Positions 1 through 7,885 of a DNA stretch of 22,930 nucleotides are shown one piece after another. This DNA comes from Acidilobaceae archaeon UBA158 (GTDB lineage Archaea; Thermoproteota; Thermoprotei_A; Sulfolobales; Acidilobaceae). Below the pieces are notes generated by a model. The model was not told the origin of the DNA, made no database searches, and saw only the letters and a program-made list of their open reading frames with translations. The translations under genes and the position numbers were made by a program. Every line of letters starts with the position of its first letter. Positions within the stretch are counted from its first letter, which is position 1. The stretch covers positions 12,014 through 34,943 of the forward strand of contig DAXV01000022.1 in the NCBI GenBank assembly GCA_002506595.1, in the 5' to 3' direction.

Positions 1-125
1 GCTATTATATCATGTATTCCATATACCATGTAGACCTTTTTAACTTCTGGCATATCATTTAATTTATTAAATATATCATTCTCCTTCCCTACATCTGCAT
101 TTATCATAACTATAGCTTCTGACAC
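1..125 (-). CDS. Stand-alone Lrp/AsnC ligand-binding (RAM) domain protein, 5' part only
   Basis: Only the first 41 codons are in the window; the gene continues past the left edge. The visible protein begins VSEAIVMINADVGKE and continues with a stretch like the beta-alpha-beta start of the AsnC/Lrp effector-binding (RAM) fold. An in-frame TGA at 143-141 lies just upstream, so no DNA-binding helix-turn-helix precedes the domain. This fits the small RAM-only proteins (about 75-80 residues) common in archaea, which bind amino acids and can modulate full-length Lrp regulators. The first usable start is GTG at 125-123, with GGTGGTG a few bases upstream; ATG at 107 is the alternative. The ligand cannot be told from this fragment. 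Confidence 0.75.
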   Translation of the reverse strand, partial: MSEAIVMINADVGKENDIFNKLNDMPEVKKVYMVYGIHDII

Positions 126-160
126 TTCCCCACCACCAACTCAATATTTATATTAGTAGG
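126..160 (-). promoter_or_regulatory. Putative promoter of the RAM-domain gene
   Basis: Read on the minus strand, a TATA-like AATATAAATA lies at about 154-145, some 25 bp before the GTG start. That spacing suggests a very short or absent leader. A purine-rich GGTGGTGGGG follows and could act as a ribosome-binding site. Inference from motif and spacing only. Confidence 0.4.
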
Positions 161-258
161 GTTGTTATATTTTAATCTTTATGTTCTGATTTATTATGCT
201 AATTATTTAAATTCCAGCAAAAGAGTTAATAAACCATCTCAAATCTAAAAACTATTGA

Positions 259-332
<74 letters not shown>

Positions 333-389
333 TTTTATAATGAAAAAGGTTTAATTAAATTAAAAATATTTTATAATAAACATAAAAAT

Positions 390-1451
390 TCAAGGCTTTA
401 ATCCTTTAATAATAGAGGAAATGAATTTCATATCACTTCCTAATTTTATTACATCATTAAATTCAAGGTTTACTGATAAATATTTATACCAGAACCATTT
501 AGGTATATTGCTTAATATATTTACCATATCAAAGTTTTTCTTATATTTATATATAAACATAAACAGTTTTCTTGATAAAAATGATTCGTTAGCTACCTTT
601 TTTGAAAACCTTATATAATCATATTTTATTTCATTTATATCCTCTATGCTATGTCTCTTTATAGCATCTGAAAGGGCATATGAAGATTCTATAGCAGGCC
701 TATTGCCTTCACCGCTAATAGATAAAACAAGTCCGGCGGCTTCTCCAACATAAAACATGTTATCAGAATAAGGCCTATAAGGAGAAAAAACATCTAAAGG
801 TGCAGCCTTTGCATTTTTAATTTTTACTTTTTTTAAATTATATTTAGCATAATCTATTATTAATTTTGTAAGCTTTTCATCATCCCATAAATTAACAAAA
901 CCTCCTCCTAAATTAACTAATTTTCCTTGATCATCTGCAGGGAAAATCCAATATAAACCTAATTCATTTGGCCTGAAATCTAGAATAACATGATTAGGAT
1001 CCCATTCTGTTTCAACAATATACCTTTTTACTAAAATTTTATCCTTTAAATTACCAGAAAATGGGCCTCTTGCATCAACTGTTATTATTCCCCTTTCATT
1101 TTTCCATGGTTTATTTATTATATTAACACCATTAGATAACGCTGAATCCCTAAGATATTGAATAAAGTTTGGTTTATTAATAATATACCAAGGAGTATTT
1201 CCTCCAAAGTTTATGTTTGAAACTTCCTTATTGTTAACATAAATACTTATATCGTTTGGCATTGTTATTATAGAATTTGATTTTTTAAGAAGGTTTATTG
1301 AATTATATGATGCACTTACTTGCTCCCCACAGGCCTTTTCATATCTTTTAACAGGATCATATGCAGAAATTTTATATCCTTTATTTGAGAGAGCATATGC
1401 TAAAGATGATCCTGAAACTCCTAGGCCTGCTATTACTATGTCTGCGCTCAA
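390..1451 (-). CDS. Geranylgeranyl reductase family FAD-dependent oxidoreductase
   Basis: A flavoprotein of the digeranylgeranylglycerophospholipid reductase/geranylgeranyl reductase family, which saturates isoprenoid chains of archaeal lipids or quinones at the membrane. An N-terminal Rossmann motif GLGVSG (residues 9-14) binds FAD. The family cysteine is in KACGEQV (Cys41), LYWIFP lies at about 166-171, and the second FAD segment is VGEAAG (235-240) followed by SISGEG. At 353 residues it is shorter than the best-known lipid-saturating enzymes (roughly 390-450), so it may be a paralog with another polyprenyl substrate. The start is TTG at 1451, supported by GTGAT eight bases upstream and the Rossmann strand directly after it. 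It diverges from the 158-aa gene, with TATA-like TTTATAA at about 1466-1472. Family membership is secure; the substrate is not. Confidence 0.85.
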   Translation of the reverse strand: MSADIVIAGLGVSGSSLAYALSNKGYKISAYDPVKRYEKACGEQVSASYNSINLLKKSNSIITMPNDISIYVNNKEVSNINFGGNTPWYIINKPNFIQYLRDSALSNGVNIINKPWKNERGIITVDARGPFSGNLKDKILVKRYIVETEWDPNHVILDFRPNELGLYWIFPADDQGKLVNLGGGFVNLWDDEKLTKLIIDYAKYNLKKVKIKNAKAAPLDVFSPYRPYSDNMFYVGEAAGLVLSISGEGNRPAIESSYALSDAIKRHSIEDINEIKYDYIRFSKKVANESFLSRKLFMFIYKYKKNFDMVNILSNIPKWFWYKYLSVNLEFNDVIKLGSDMKFISSIIKGLKP

Positions 1452-1549
1452 TCTATCACATCTCTTTATAAATTATTTTAAAGAAACTTCTTAAAATATT
1501 GTTAATAAATCTTAATACTTCTAAGCTAGATATAGAGATGTGGGTAAAC

Positions 1550-1975
1550 ATGGGTAAAATTAAAGTTGAGATAGAATCAACAAAAAGCAAAACAGGATTA
1601 CATGCAATGAGAAAAATGGCAGTTATTATTAAAAAAGATAAGGAAGAAATAATAAGAGATCCAGTAGAAGAAGGTAAGGGAACATATAAAGAAGGGAAAT
1701 CAGGTTTTGTTAACATAAATTTAAATCCTAATGAATATGCAGTTCATATAATACTTGTTAGAAATCCAAAAAATAGGGTGAAGGGAAGGTTTATAGTTTA
1801 TAATCATGAAGGAAAGCCTTTATTAGAAGTAAAATATGAAAAATTGAAAATAAGGAGATCGTGGGGGGATAAAAATCTATCATGGATTATTGATAGGGTT
1901 ATTGAATTAATAGGATTATCAAATTATGTGAGGCATAAAAACTATGCAACAGGACAAGCCGGAAAATATACTTGA
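1550..1975 (+). CDS. Conserved-looking small basic protein of unknown function, upstream of and overlapping the helicase
   Basis: I do not recognise this family. From ATG 1550 the protein has 141 residues, is rich in lysine and arginine, and alternates beta-like stretches (KIKVEIES, YAVHIILVRNP, GRFIVYNHEGK) with a helical C-terminus. It has no cysteine cluster, signal peptide or membrane segment. In-frame starts also exist at 1538 and 1499. A TATA-like TTAATAAAT at 1502-1510 argues against 1499 and fits a leaderless start at 1538 or a short leader to 1550. The last 32 bases overlap the helicase gene in another frame, and the helicase ribosome-binding site GTGAGG lies inside this gene. The two are therefore very likely co-transcribed and translationally coupled, which suggests, without proof, a helicase partner. 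Confidence 0.75.
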   Translation: MGKIKVEIESTKSKTGLHAMRKMAVIIKKDKEEIIRDPVEEGKGTYKEGKSGFVNINLNPNEYAVHIILVRNPKNRVKGRFIVYNHEGKPLLEVKYEKLKIRRSWGDKNLSWIIDRVIELIGLSNYVRHKNYATGQAGKYT

Positions 1976-4202
1976 TTTATTAGCTATACTAGATGATATT
2001 GTTAAGAAACAAAACAGCAAGATATCATATATTTATAAAGAAGATCATGGATATCCTGAGTTAGGAGCTAATATAGAAGAATTAAACATATCGGAAAAAT
2101 TAAAAGATGCCTTAATTAATTATGGAATAATAAAATTATATAAATTTCAAAAAGATGCCATGGATTCAATTTTAAACAATAACGATACAATAATAACAGC
2201 TGGTACAGGCACTGGGAAGACGGAGGCATTTTTAATACCAATATTAAATGAATTGTTAAAAAATAAAGAAGAAAGGGCTTTGTTTATATATCCAACAAAA
2301 AGCTTGGAAAGGGATCAAATACAAAGGTTATCCAATATAGTTAAAGGTCTAGGAATTTCATATGGGATTATTGATGGAGATACCCCAACAAAAGAGAGGG
2401 CAGAAATATATGAAAACCCTCCTCAGATTTTAATTAGTAATCCAGATATGATTCATTTAGGCCTTTCATTATCATCAGATTTCAGGAAAATTTCAAGAAA
2501 CATAAGGTTTGTTGTTTTAGATGAAATGCATGTATATAAAGGTATTTTTGGATCTCATATGAAATGGATATTATATAGATTATCTAATTTATCAAAAAAC
2601 ATATTGTTCATAGGTTCAGGAGCAACTATTGGAAATCCAGAAGAAATGGGTGAAAAATTATTTGGAAGAAAAGTAAAAGTAATATATGGGCCGAGGAGGA
2701 GAAAAGGGCAAGCAGTTCATGTATTTATTGATCATGGCTTTATGAGCAGGTGGACATTTTCATCATATATAATTTCTTCATTAATAAAAAAAGGCCTAAA
2801 GGTTTTATCTTTTACAGATTCACAACAAATGAGCGAATTGATATCAAGGATATCAAGGAAAAGTTATAATACAAACGTTTTAGTTCATAGATCTGGTTTA
2901 AGCCCAGAAACAAGAAAAAAGGTTGAAAAGGAATTAAAGGAAGGCATAATAAATGGCGTTGTTGCTACATCAACACTAGAATTAGGAATAGATATTGGAG
3001 ATTTGGATGCAGTAGTAATGACTTCTTTACCTAAAAGTTATTCCAGCTATTTACAGAGAGCAGGTAGAGCTGGAAGGAGGGAAAATCCAGGTTTAGTTGT
3101 TACAATAATGGGTGATGATCCGATAGAATCATTTTATTTAAATAACCCTGATAAATATTTTTCTCAAGATCCTGACCCAGGTTTTATAGAGCCTAAAAAC
3201 AAAGAAATATTAAAATTACACTTTATTGCTTATTTATTGCAAAAAGGCTTTGTTAAGAAAGATGATTTGCCAGAAGATTTTTTAGATGTTTTAAATGAAT
3301 TAGAAAATGAAAATTATTTAAATAATAACAATGGTATAATTTACCCAAATTGGAAAATCGGGAAAGCATATGTGGCAAATTATTCCATAAGGGCCTCAGG
3401 TCCTATGATAAATATTTATTATAAAAACAAAAGAATAGGCTTTAGAGAAATGCCTCAAGCCCTATATGATTTATATCCTAATGCAATTTATTATCATTCA
3501 GGAGATGTTTATTTATCAACAAAATTAGATATAAATTCTTATAAGGCTGAAGTAATTAAATTAAACGACGTAAGTTTTTATACAAAACCTTTATATAATA
3601 TAGATGTAATAGATGTTATTCCCAGAGAAAAAAGATTAGCTGGTACAATTCCTTTAACATATGGTGATATACATATATCAATAGAAGTAACAGGTTATGT
3701 TATTAAAGATGAATATTCAGGAAATACATTATCAACATCATATTATGAAACGCCGATAAAATGGGATTATTGGACTAAGGGAGTTTTAACAAGGTACCCA
3801 GAAATATTGTTTGAAAATGGGGAAAAGAAAATAAGCAGCTATCATGCGTTAGAACATGTATTGATTTCTGCATCAAGGCCTATTATAGGAGCATCAGATA
3901 TAGATTTAGGAGGAATAAGCTATCCATCAGGTCATATAGTTATATATGATTCATCCATTGGAGGTCATGGAGGGTCAAAATTAGTTTTTGATAGATTTGA
4001 ATCTATAGAGAAGCTAGCTTTTAGGATCGTATCTTCTTGTAATTGTGAAGATGGTTGTCCAAGATGTGTTTTTTCTCCTTATTGTGGTAATAACAACCAA
4101 TATTTATCAAGAAAAGGGGCATTATCTCTATTAAAATATGTATTTGAAAACAATGAGATAAAAGAGAAAGAAGAAAAACCCTTAGGTAAACCTATTGCTT
4201 AA
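1944..4202 (+). CDS. DEAD/DEAH-type helicase with C-terminal DUF1998 cysteine cluster (MrfA/Hrq1-like)
   Basis: A superfamily 2 DNA helicase of the COG1205 type, related to bacterial MrfA (mitomycin lesion repair) and fungal Hrq1 (RecQ4-like crosslink repair). Helicase motifs in order: Walker A AGTGTGKT (86-93), DEMH (193-196), SGAT (225-228), motif V STLELGIDIGDLD (343-355) and motif VI QRAGRAGRR (371-379). The C-terminal DUF1998 region ends with Cys699, 701, 705, 708 and 714, matching the metal-binding cluster of the family. The length (752) is normal. The start ATG 1944 is supported by GTGAGG ten bases upstream. It overlaps the preceding small gene by 32 bases and its stop overlaps that of the convergent transporter by 4. 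A role in DNA repair is inferred from the family; the lesion handled in this organism is unknown. Confidence 0.93.
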   Translation: MQQDKPENILDLLAILDDIVKKQNSKISYIYKEDHGYPELGANIEELNISEKLKDALINYGIIKLYKFQKDAMDSILNNNDTIITAGTGTGKTEAFLIPILNELLKNKEERALFIYPTKSLERDQIQRLSNIVKGLGISYGIIDGDTPTKERAEIYENPPQILISNPDMIHLGLSLSSDFRKISRNIRFVVLDEMHVYKGIFGSHMKWILYRLSNLSKNILFIGSGATIGNPEEMGEKLFGRKVKVIYGPRRRKGQAVHVFIDHGFMSRWTFSSYIISSLIKKGLKVLSFTDSQQMSELISRISRKSYNTNVLVHRSGLSPETRKKVEKELKEGIINGVVATSTLELGIDIGDLDAVVMTSLPKSYSSYLQRAGRAGRRENPGLVVTIMGDDPIESFYLNNPDKYFSQDPDPGFIEPKNKEILKLHFIAYLLQKGFVKKDDLPEDFLDVLNELENENYLNNNNGIIYPNWKIGKAYVANYSIRASGPMINIYYKNKRIGFREMPQALYDLYPNAIYYHSGDVYLSTKLDINSYKAEVIKLNDVSFYTKPLYNIDVIDVIPREKRLAGTIPLTYGDIHISIEVTGYVIKDEYSGNTLSTSYYETPIKWDYWTKGVLTRYPEILFENGEKKISSYHALEHVLISASRPIIGASDIDLGGISYPSGHIVIYDSSIGGHGGSKLVFDRFESIEKLAFRIVSSCNCEDGCPRCVFSPYCGNNNQYLSRKGALSLLKYVFENNEIKEKEEKPLGKPIA

Positions 4203-5605
4203 GCTGTTATGGGCTTTTCATAAACTATTATTTTTTCTTTACTTACTTCCTCTAAGCTCTTCATCTTTGGTTCAGGTATTGTTAGTAATGTTATTATTAA
4301 TCCCAAGGCGCTAAATACTCCTAGCATTACCAATATGAACTTTAATCCATAGCTAAGTAATAAGAATGGGAATAAAAACGTTGTAATAGCTGCTCCAACC
4401 TTACCTGATGCTGCTGAAATTCCATGACCTGTTGTTCTATATCTTACAGGGTATAATTCTGAAGGTAAGACAAATGTAGTAGTATTTGGGCCGAAGTTTA
4501 TGAATAAGAATGTTAAACCGAACAACGCATATGCTAACGTTGTTGGTATCAGAAATCCAGTAATTTTAGTTCCACTAGTTATAATACTTGCTGATATGAT
4601 TAAATAAAGGACTGCCATCATGGCAAATCCCATAGATTGTATAGTTTTTCTTCCTATTTTATCAATAAATGCAGCTGTTAAGAAATAACCTGGAATTCCA
4701 ATTAATAGGGGTATACCAGCTCTCAATACATCTGCACTTAATGAATTAGATCCCCCTAATATAGCTAATGTAATAGGTGATGAAAAGACTCCAGTTCCAT
4801 ATAATGCCATATCCATTAAAAGCCAAGGTATTGAAGTTCCTATTAATAATTTACCATAATTTTTGAGGAAATCTCTCATAGTACATTCTTTAGTTTTAAC
4901 ATGGACAATATTTGCATTAGCCCCAACAAATTTAATTGCCTTTTCAGCCTCTTCTTTATCATACTTTGCTAGCAAGCTAAATCTAGGAGTTTCTGGTATT
5001 TTTCTCCTATAATATATTACCAATGCAGGTGGAATAGCTCCAACTCCAGCTAATATTCTCCATGAAATAGAGTGTGGGAAGAATGATACTGATATCAAAC
5101 CTACTATAACAGCAACTGCAATACCTATTCCTTGGGAGGCAAAAACAAGTGAAACCAATTTCCCTCTATCTTTTCTCGGAGAATATTCGCTCATTATAGT
5201 TGATGAAATTGGGTAATCTCCACCAATTCCAAATCCCATAATATATCTAGAAGCCAATAGCCAATATATATCTGGAGAAAAGGAGCTCATCAAAGCTCCT
5301 ATAACTAAAATCATTGCCTCAAATCCATATATTTTCTTTCTACCTAAAATATCAGCTAATCTTCCAAAAACAAGTTGCCCTATTATTGCAGTTACTATAG
5401 CCGAAGATGCTAGTAAGGCACTAAGTAAAGGAGTTAATCTAAAAGCTGGCGATGCAAGCCGGTTTAATATTACCAATATTATACCAATAACAAATAGGTC
5501 ATATGCATCTGTAAAAAATCCCATACCAGCAGTAAACCAAACTTTTATATGGCTTATGTTTGTTTTTGCATTATCTATATAATCAAATGGATTGTGATTA
5601 CTCAT
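4199..5605 (-). CDS. MFS transporter, phosphate:H+ symporter-like subgroup
   Basis: A 468-residue, 12-helix Major Facilitator Superfamily permease. The first helix carries GMGFFTDAYDLFVIG (27-41) and helix 4 carries GFGIGGDYPISSTIMSE (124-140). Both are close to the signatures of the phosphate:H+ symporter group (Pho84-like). The loop 2-3 signature GRLADILGRKK (81-91) is present. Related archaeal proteins are also annotated as sugar or organic-acid porters, so phosphate is a plausible substrate, not a proven one. The start ATG 5605 has GGGG a short distance upstream, and CTTATAAG at 5639-5646 is a possible TATA box. It diverges from cytidine deaminase across a repeat-rich promoter region and converges on the helicase with a 4-base overlap. 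Confidence 0.88.
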   Translation of the reverse strand: MSNHNPFDYIDNAKTNISHIKVWFTAGMGFFTDAYDLFVIGIILVILNRLASPAFRLTPLLSALLASSAIVTAIIGQLVFGRLADILGRKKIYGFEAMILVIGALMSSFSPDIYWLLASRYIMGFGIGGDYPISSTIMSEYSPRKDRGKLVSLVFASQGIGIAVAVIVGLISVSFFPHSISWRILAGVGAIPPALVIYYRRKIPETPRFSLLAKYDKEEAEKAIKFVGANANIVHVKTKECTMRDFLKNYGKLLIGTSIPWLLMDMALYGTGVFSSPITLAILGGSNSLSADVLRAGIPLLIGIPGYFLTAAFIDKIGRKTIQSMGFAMMAVLYLIISASIITSGTKITGFLIPTTLAYALFGLTFLFINFGPNTTTFVLPSELYPVRYRTTGHGISAASGKVGAAITTFLFPFLLLSYGLKFILVMLGVFSALGLIITLLTIPEPKMKSLEEVSKEKIIVYEKPITA

Positions 5606-5648
5606 TATTTTCCCCGTTTTTAGCTTAGATAAAAGTTTCTTATAAGGG

Positions 5649-5690
5649 TTTCTATAGTTGCTATAGAGCTTTATATAGTTTATATAGAAA
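5649..5690. promoter_or_regulatory. Iterated TATAG repeats in the divergent MFS/cytidine deaminase promoter
   Basis: Four copies of TATAG begin at 5653, 5662, 5674 and 5683, so the spacings are 9, 12 and 9. The first two are the palindrome CTATAG and the last two are TATATAG. The outer sequences TTTCTATA and TATAGAAA are inverted copies of each other. The block lies between CTTATAAG (likely TATA of the transporter) and the AT-rich sequence before the deaminase, so it could be a shared operator. Overlapping TATA boxes are the simpler reading. Confidence 0.4.
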
Positions 5691-5722
5691 GCATAAATAA
5701 TTAAAATAAGGCTTAATTAAAT

Positions 5723-6142
5723 GTGAGAAATATGATAGAGATACCTGATGATATAATAAAGTTGGCTAAAGAAATAATAAAAAATTCTTACGCATTATAT
5801 TCTAAATATAATGTTGCATCAATCGTTAAAACAGATAAAGGAAATGTTTACTGGGGAGTTAACATTGAAAATGCAAGTTATGGTTTAACTATTTGTGCTG
5901 AAAGGGTTGCCATTTTTAATGCGGTTTCTCATGGGGAAAGAAAAATAAAGGAGATTTATATAGCTGTAAATAATGAAGAACCTGCAATACCATGCGGTGC
6001 TTGTTTACAGGTTTTATCTGAATTTGGAGATGATAATACAAAAATATATTCGTTTTCTTTAACTAGTAATAAAATAAAGCATTGGACATTAAAAGAAATT
6101 TTTCCATATAGGTTTTCATCTAAAAATTTGAATAATTTTTAG
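5723..6142 (+). CDS. cdd: Cytidine deaminase
   Basis: A zinc-dependent cytidine/deoxycytidine deaminase for pyrimidine salvage in the cytosol. The catalytic segments are GVNIENASYGLTICAERVAI, with zinc ligand Cys58 and proton-shuttle Glu60, and PCGACLQVLSEF, with zinc ligands Cys91 and Cys94. This is the small homotetrameric CDA type, and 139 residues is normal. The first start is GTG 5723. ATG 5732 (codon 4) is equally plausible because GTGAG at 5723-5727 could then be its ribosome-binding site. The residues after Glu100 are less conserved than usual, and the C-terminus is rich in Ser, Asn and Lys. The stop overlaps that of the convergent disulfide reductase by 4 bases. Confidence 0.93.
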   Translation: MRNMIEIPDDIIKLAKEIIKNSYALYSKYNVASIVKTDKGNVYWGVNIENASYGLTICAERVAIFNAVSHGERKIKEIYIAVNNEEPAIPCGACLQVLSEFGDDNTKIYSFSLTSNKIKHWTLKEIFPYRFSSKNLNNF

Positions 6143-7518
6143 AAGTAGGGTCTCATAGCGTAGTTTATTGTTTCAAATGTTAATGGGTGTGGTCCACAAA
6201 CCCATGCAAGGTTCTTAGCTGTTAACCCATTTTCTAAAGCAACTGCAAATGCTCCCATTAATTCTGCAGCATCATGAGCATATATTTGAACTCCTAAAAT
6301 TCTTAATGTTTCTTTTTCTAGGAATATCTTCATCCATCCTTCTCTATGATTTGTTATTTGAGATTGAGCATCTCCTGCTAGCTTATAATCAACTACATCA
6401 TAAGCAATTCCTAAGCTCTTTAATTCTTCTTCAGTATATCCTATCATGCCTATTTCTGGGTATGTAAAGACAGTAAATGGAACTGAATGATAATTCATTC
6501 TATAAGCATCTCTTCCTATCAATATGTTTTTAGCTGCTATAACACTTTCTTTAACTGCTGCATGGAATAGCATTGCTTTTCCAGTAACATCTCCTGTAGC
6601 AAAAACATTTGGTAGAGTTGTTCTTAATGCTGGTGAGACCCATATTGCATTTTTCTCTATCTTTAATCCTTCCTTTTCTAAGTTTTCCAGTCCATATCCT
6701 TTAAGTCTAGGCCTTCTTCCCACTGCCATTAAAACTTCTTCAGCTTCTACTTCAATGCTTCCATTCTTGCTATTGGCTTTAACTACTTTTGTCTCTCCCC
6801 TCTTTTCTATAGAAGCAACAGGGCTGTTAAGATATAAGTTAACTTTCGCTTCTTTCATTCTTGATTCAGCAGCCTTAGATAAATCAATTGGCATTGTTGG
6901 CAAAAGCCTGTCCATCATTTCTATTATAGATACTTCAACCCCTAATCTTGAAAGCATGTCTGCAACTTCAACTCCTATATAACCTCCTCCAATAATAGCG
7001 ATTGATTTTGGTAGCTTTTTCATTGTTTTTTGATATGCAAATAATTCATCGCTTGTTATTACTAAATCTTTTCCTGGTATGTTTAAAATTACGTGCTCAG
7101 CGCCTGTACCAATAACTAAATATTTTCCATAAGCCTCAAAGTTTTCTTCTCCTTCAACTTTAACCTTATTTGGTGATAATATTGTTGCCCATCCCTTTAC
7201 AAATGTTAAATTTGGCTCATGTTCTCTTATCTCTTCCATATGCTGTTGATATCTTATTTCTTGAACCCATTCTTTTGTTTTAATAACTTCATTCCAAACT
7301 TCTTCAGGATCTATTTGTTTATTTGTTGAAGTGAATTCCAATATCTTTGTTCTAACAGTTTTAGATGGTATACAACCTGCATATAAACAATCTCCGCCCA
7401 AATTTCCCTTTGTATCTACCATCAAAACCTTTTTCCCAGCTTTGGCTAATTCAAAAGCTCCTGGATATGAAGCTCCTCCTGCTCCTACGAATATTACATC
7501 GAATTCATTTTGATTCAT
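6139..7518 (-). CDS. Dihydrolipoamide dehydrogenase/mercuric reductase-like flavin disulfide reductase
   Basis: A class I pyridine nucleotide-disulfide oxidoreductase. FAD binds at VGAGGASYPG (11-20). The redox disulfide is in GGDCLYAGCIPSK (Cys44, Cys49), the NAD(P)H fold at IGGGYIGVE (176-184), and the second FAD motif at ATGDVTG. The C-terminal acid-base pair is His444-Glu449 in GPHPLTFE, with the His-to-Glu spacing of lipoamide dehydrogenases but not their usual AHAHPT context. No extra N-terminal metal-binding domain and no C-terminal cysteine pair is visible, so mercuric reductase activity is unlikely. No 2-oxoacid dehydrogenase subunits lie nearby, so the disulfide substrate is open. 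The start ATG 7518 is fixed by GGTGA nine bases upstream. Confidence 0.88.
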   Translation of the reverse strand: MNQNEFDVIFVGAGGASYPGAFELAKAGKKVLMVDTKGNLGGDCLYAGCIPSKTVRTKILEFTSTNKQIDPEEVWNEVIKTKEWVQEIRYQQHMEEIREHEPNLTFVKGWATILSPNKVKVEGEENFEAYGKYLVIGTGAEHVILNIPGKDLVITSDELFAYQKTMKKLPKSIAIIGGGYIGVEVADMLSRLGVEVSIIEMMDRLLPTMPIDLSKAAESRMKEAKVNLYLNSPVASIEKRGETKVVKANSKNGSIEVEAEEVLMAVGRRPRLKGYGLENLEKEGLKIEKNAIWVSPALRTTLPNVFATGDVTGKAMLFHAAVKESVIAAKNILIGRDAYRMNYHSVPFTVFTYPEIGMIGYTEEELKSLGIAYDVVDYKLAGDAQSQITNHREGWMKIFLEKETLRILGVQIYAHDAAELMGAFAVALENGLTAKNLAWVCGPHPLTFETINYAMRPYF

Positions 7519-7619
7519 TTTGAGTTCACCTATGTTGCCGTTAAATATTTTTTTGAAAGATAAGGGTTTAAAAATATTATTTATGAGAAGTTATTAAAAA
7601 TTATTAGAATTTGCTAATT

Positions 7620-7626
7620 AAAAAAG
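7620..7626 (-). terminator. T-tract terminator of the C/D sRNA
   Basis: On the minus strand, box D CTGA is followed by GCC and a run of six T (7625-7620). This is a typical archaeal oligo-T termination signal directly behind the RNA. Confidence 0.5.
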
Positions 7627-7680
7627 GCTCAGAGGAAAGTCGCTCATCACAGATCAGGGTCGCTCCATCCTCCTCATTGC
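7626..7680 (-). ncRNA. C/D box sRNA (2'-O-methylation guide)
   Basis: On the minus strand the elements occur in the canonical order. Box C is ATGAGGA (7677-7671, one mismatch to RTGATGA). A 13-nt guide follows, then box D' CTGA (7657-7654), a 3-nt spacer, box C' GTGATGA (7650-7644), an 11-nt guide and box D CTGA (7632-7629). The guide lengths and the tight D'-C' spacer match archaeal C/D sRNAs, which bind L7Ae, Nop5 and fibrillarin. The predicted targets read AGGAAAGUCGC for the D guide (fifth base A methylated) and GGUCGCUCCAUCC for the D' guide (fifth base G). I could not place either in rRNA or tRNA from memory. A TATA-like AATATAAAAAG lies upstream at about 7727-7717, and a T6 run follows box D. 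The terminal stem is weak. Confidence 0.75.
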
Positions 7681-7687
7681 ACGATTT

Positions 7688-7703
7688 ACCTAATAAATTA
7701 GGT
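7688..7703. repeat. Perfect inverted repeat ACCTAAT-AA-ATTAGGT upstream of the sRNA
   Basis: Two 7-base arms (7688-7694 and 7697-7703) are exact inverted copies with a 2-base centre. The repeat lies 11 bases upstream of box C on the sRNA strand, between the likely TATA box and the RNA. It could be an operator or part of the 5' end of the precursor. Confidence 0.5.
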
Positions 7704-7885
7704 TTTCAATACCTTTTTATATTATTATAGTAATTTATTATTGATTAGTTTAATATAAATTTAATTAAACATATTTTAATAAAATATTATCATTAATTTT
7801 AACATATATTAAATTATTTTAAAATTTAAATAATATCTTATAATAATTTAAGGGGTTAAATATAATAATAGCTGGGAGTTTGGAG

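Larger units (their letters stand above)
7519..7885. other. 367-bp gap without protein genes, between the disulfide reductase and PRPP synthetase
   Basis: The gap is strongly AT-rich except for a GC-richer island at about 7626-7690, which is read here as a C/D box sRNA on the minus strand. The left end holds the reductase promoter: TATA-like TTTTTAAACC near 7566-7575 on the minus strand, then GGTGA. The right end holds the PRPP synthetase promoter, TAAATATAATA at 7857-7867, about 25 bp before ATG 7886. Between 7735 and 7850 I see only low-complexity A/T runs and no open reading frame. Confidence 0.7.

Noticed and set aside
1456..1716. Hydrophobic 86-aa minus-strand frame
   Set aside because: Antisense to the small basic protein coupled to the helicase; its hydrophobicity comes from reading Lys/Asn-rich codons backwards.
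6249..7513. Three plus-strand open frames (6249-6467, 6524-6982, 7331-7513) inside the disulfide reductase gene
   Set aside because: They are antisense shadows of a gene with every catalytic motif present, and show no domain of their own.
7710..7870. AT-rich tract as a replication origin
   Set aside because: No origin recognition box repeats and no cdc6/orc1 or whiP gene nearby; plain promoter and low-complexity DNA explains it.
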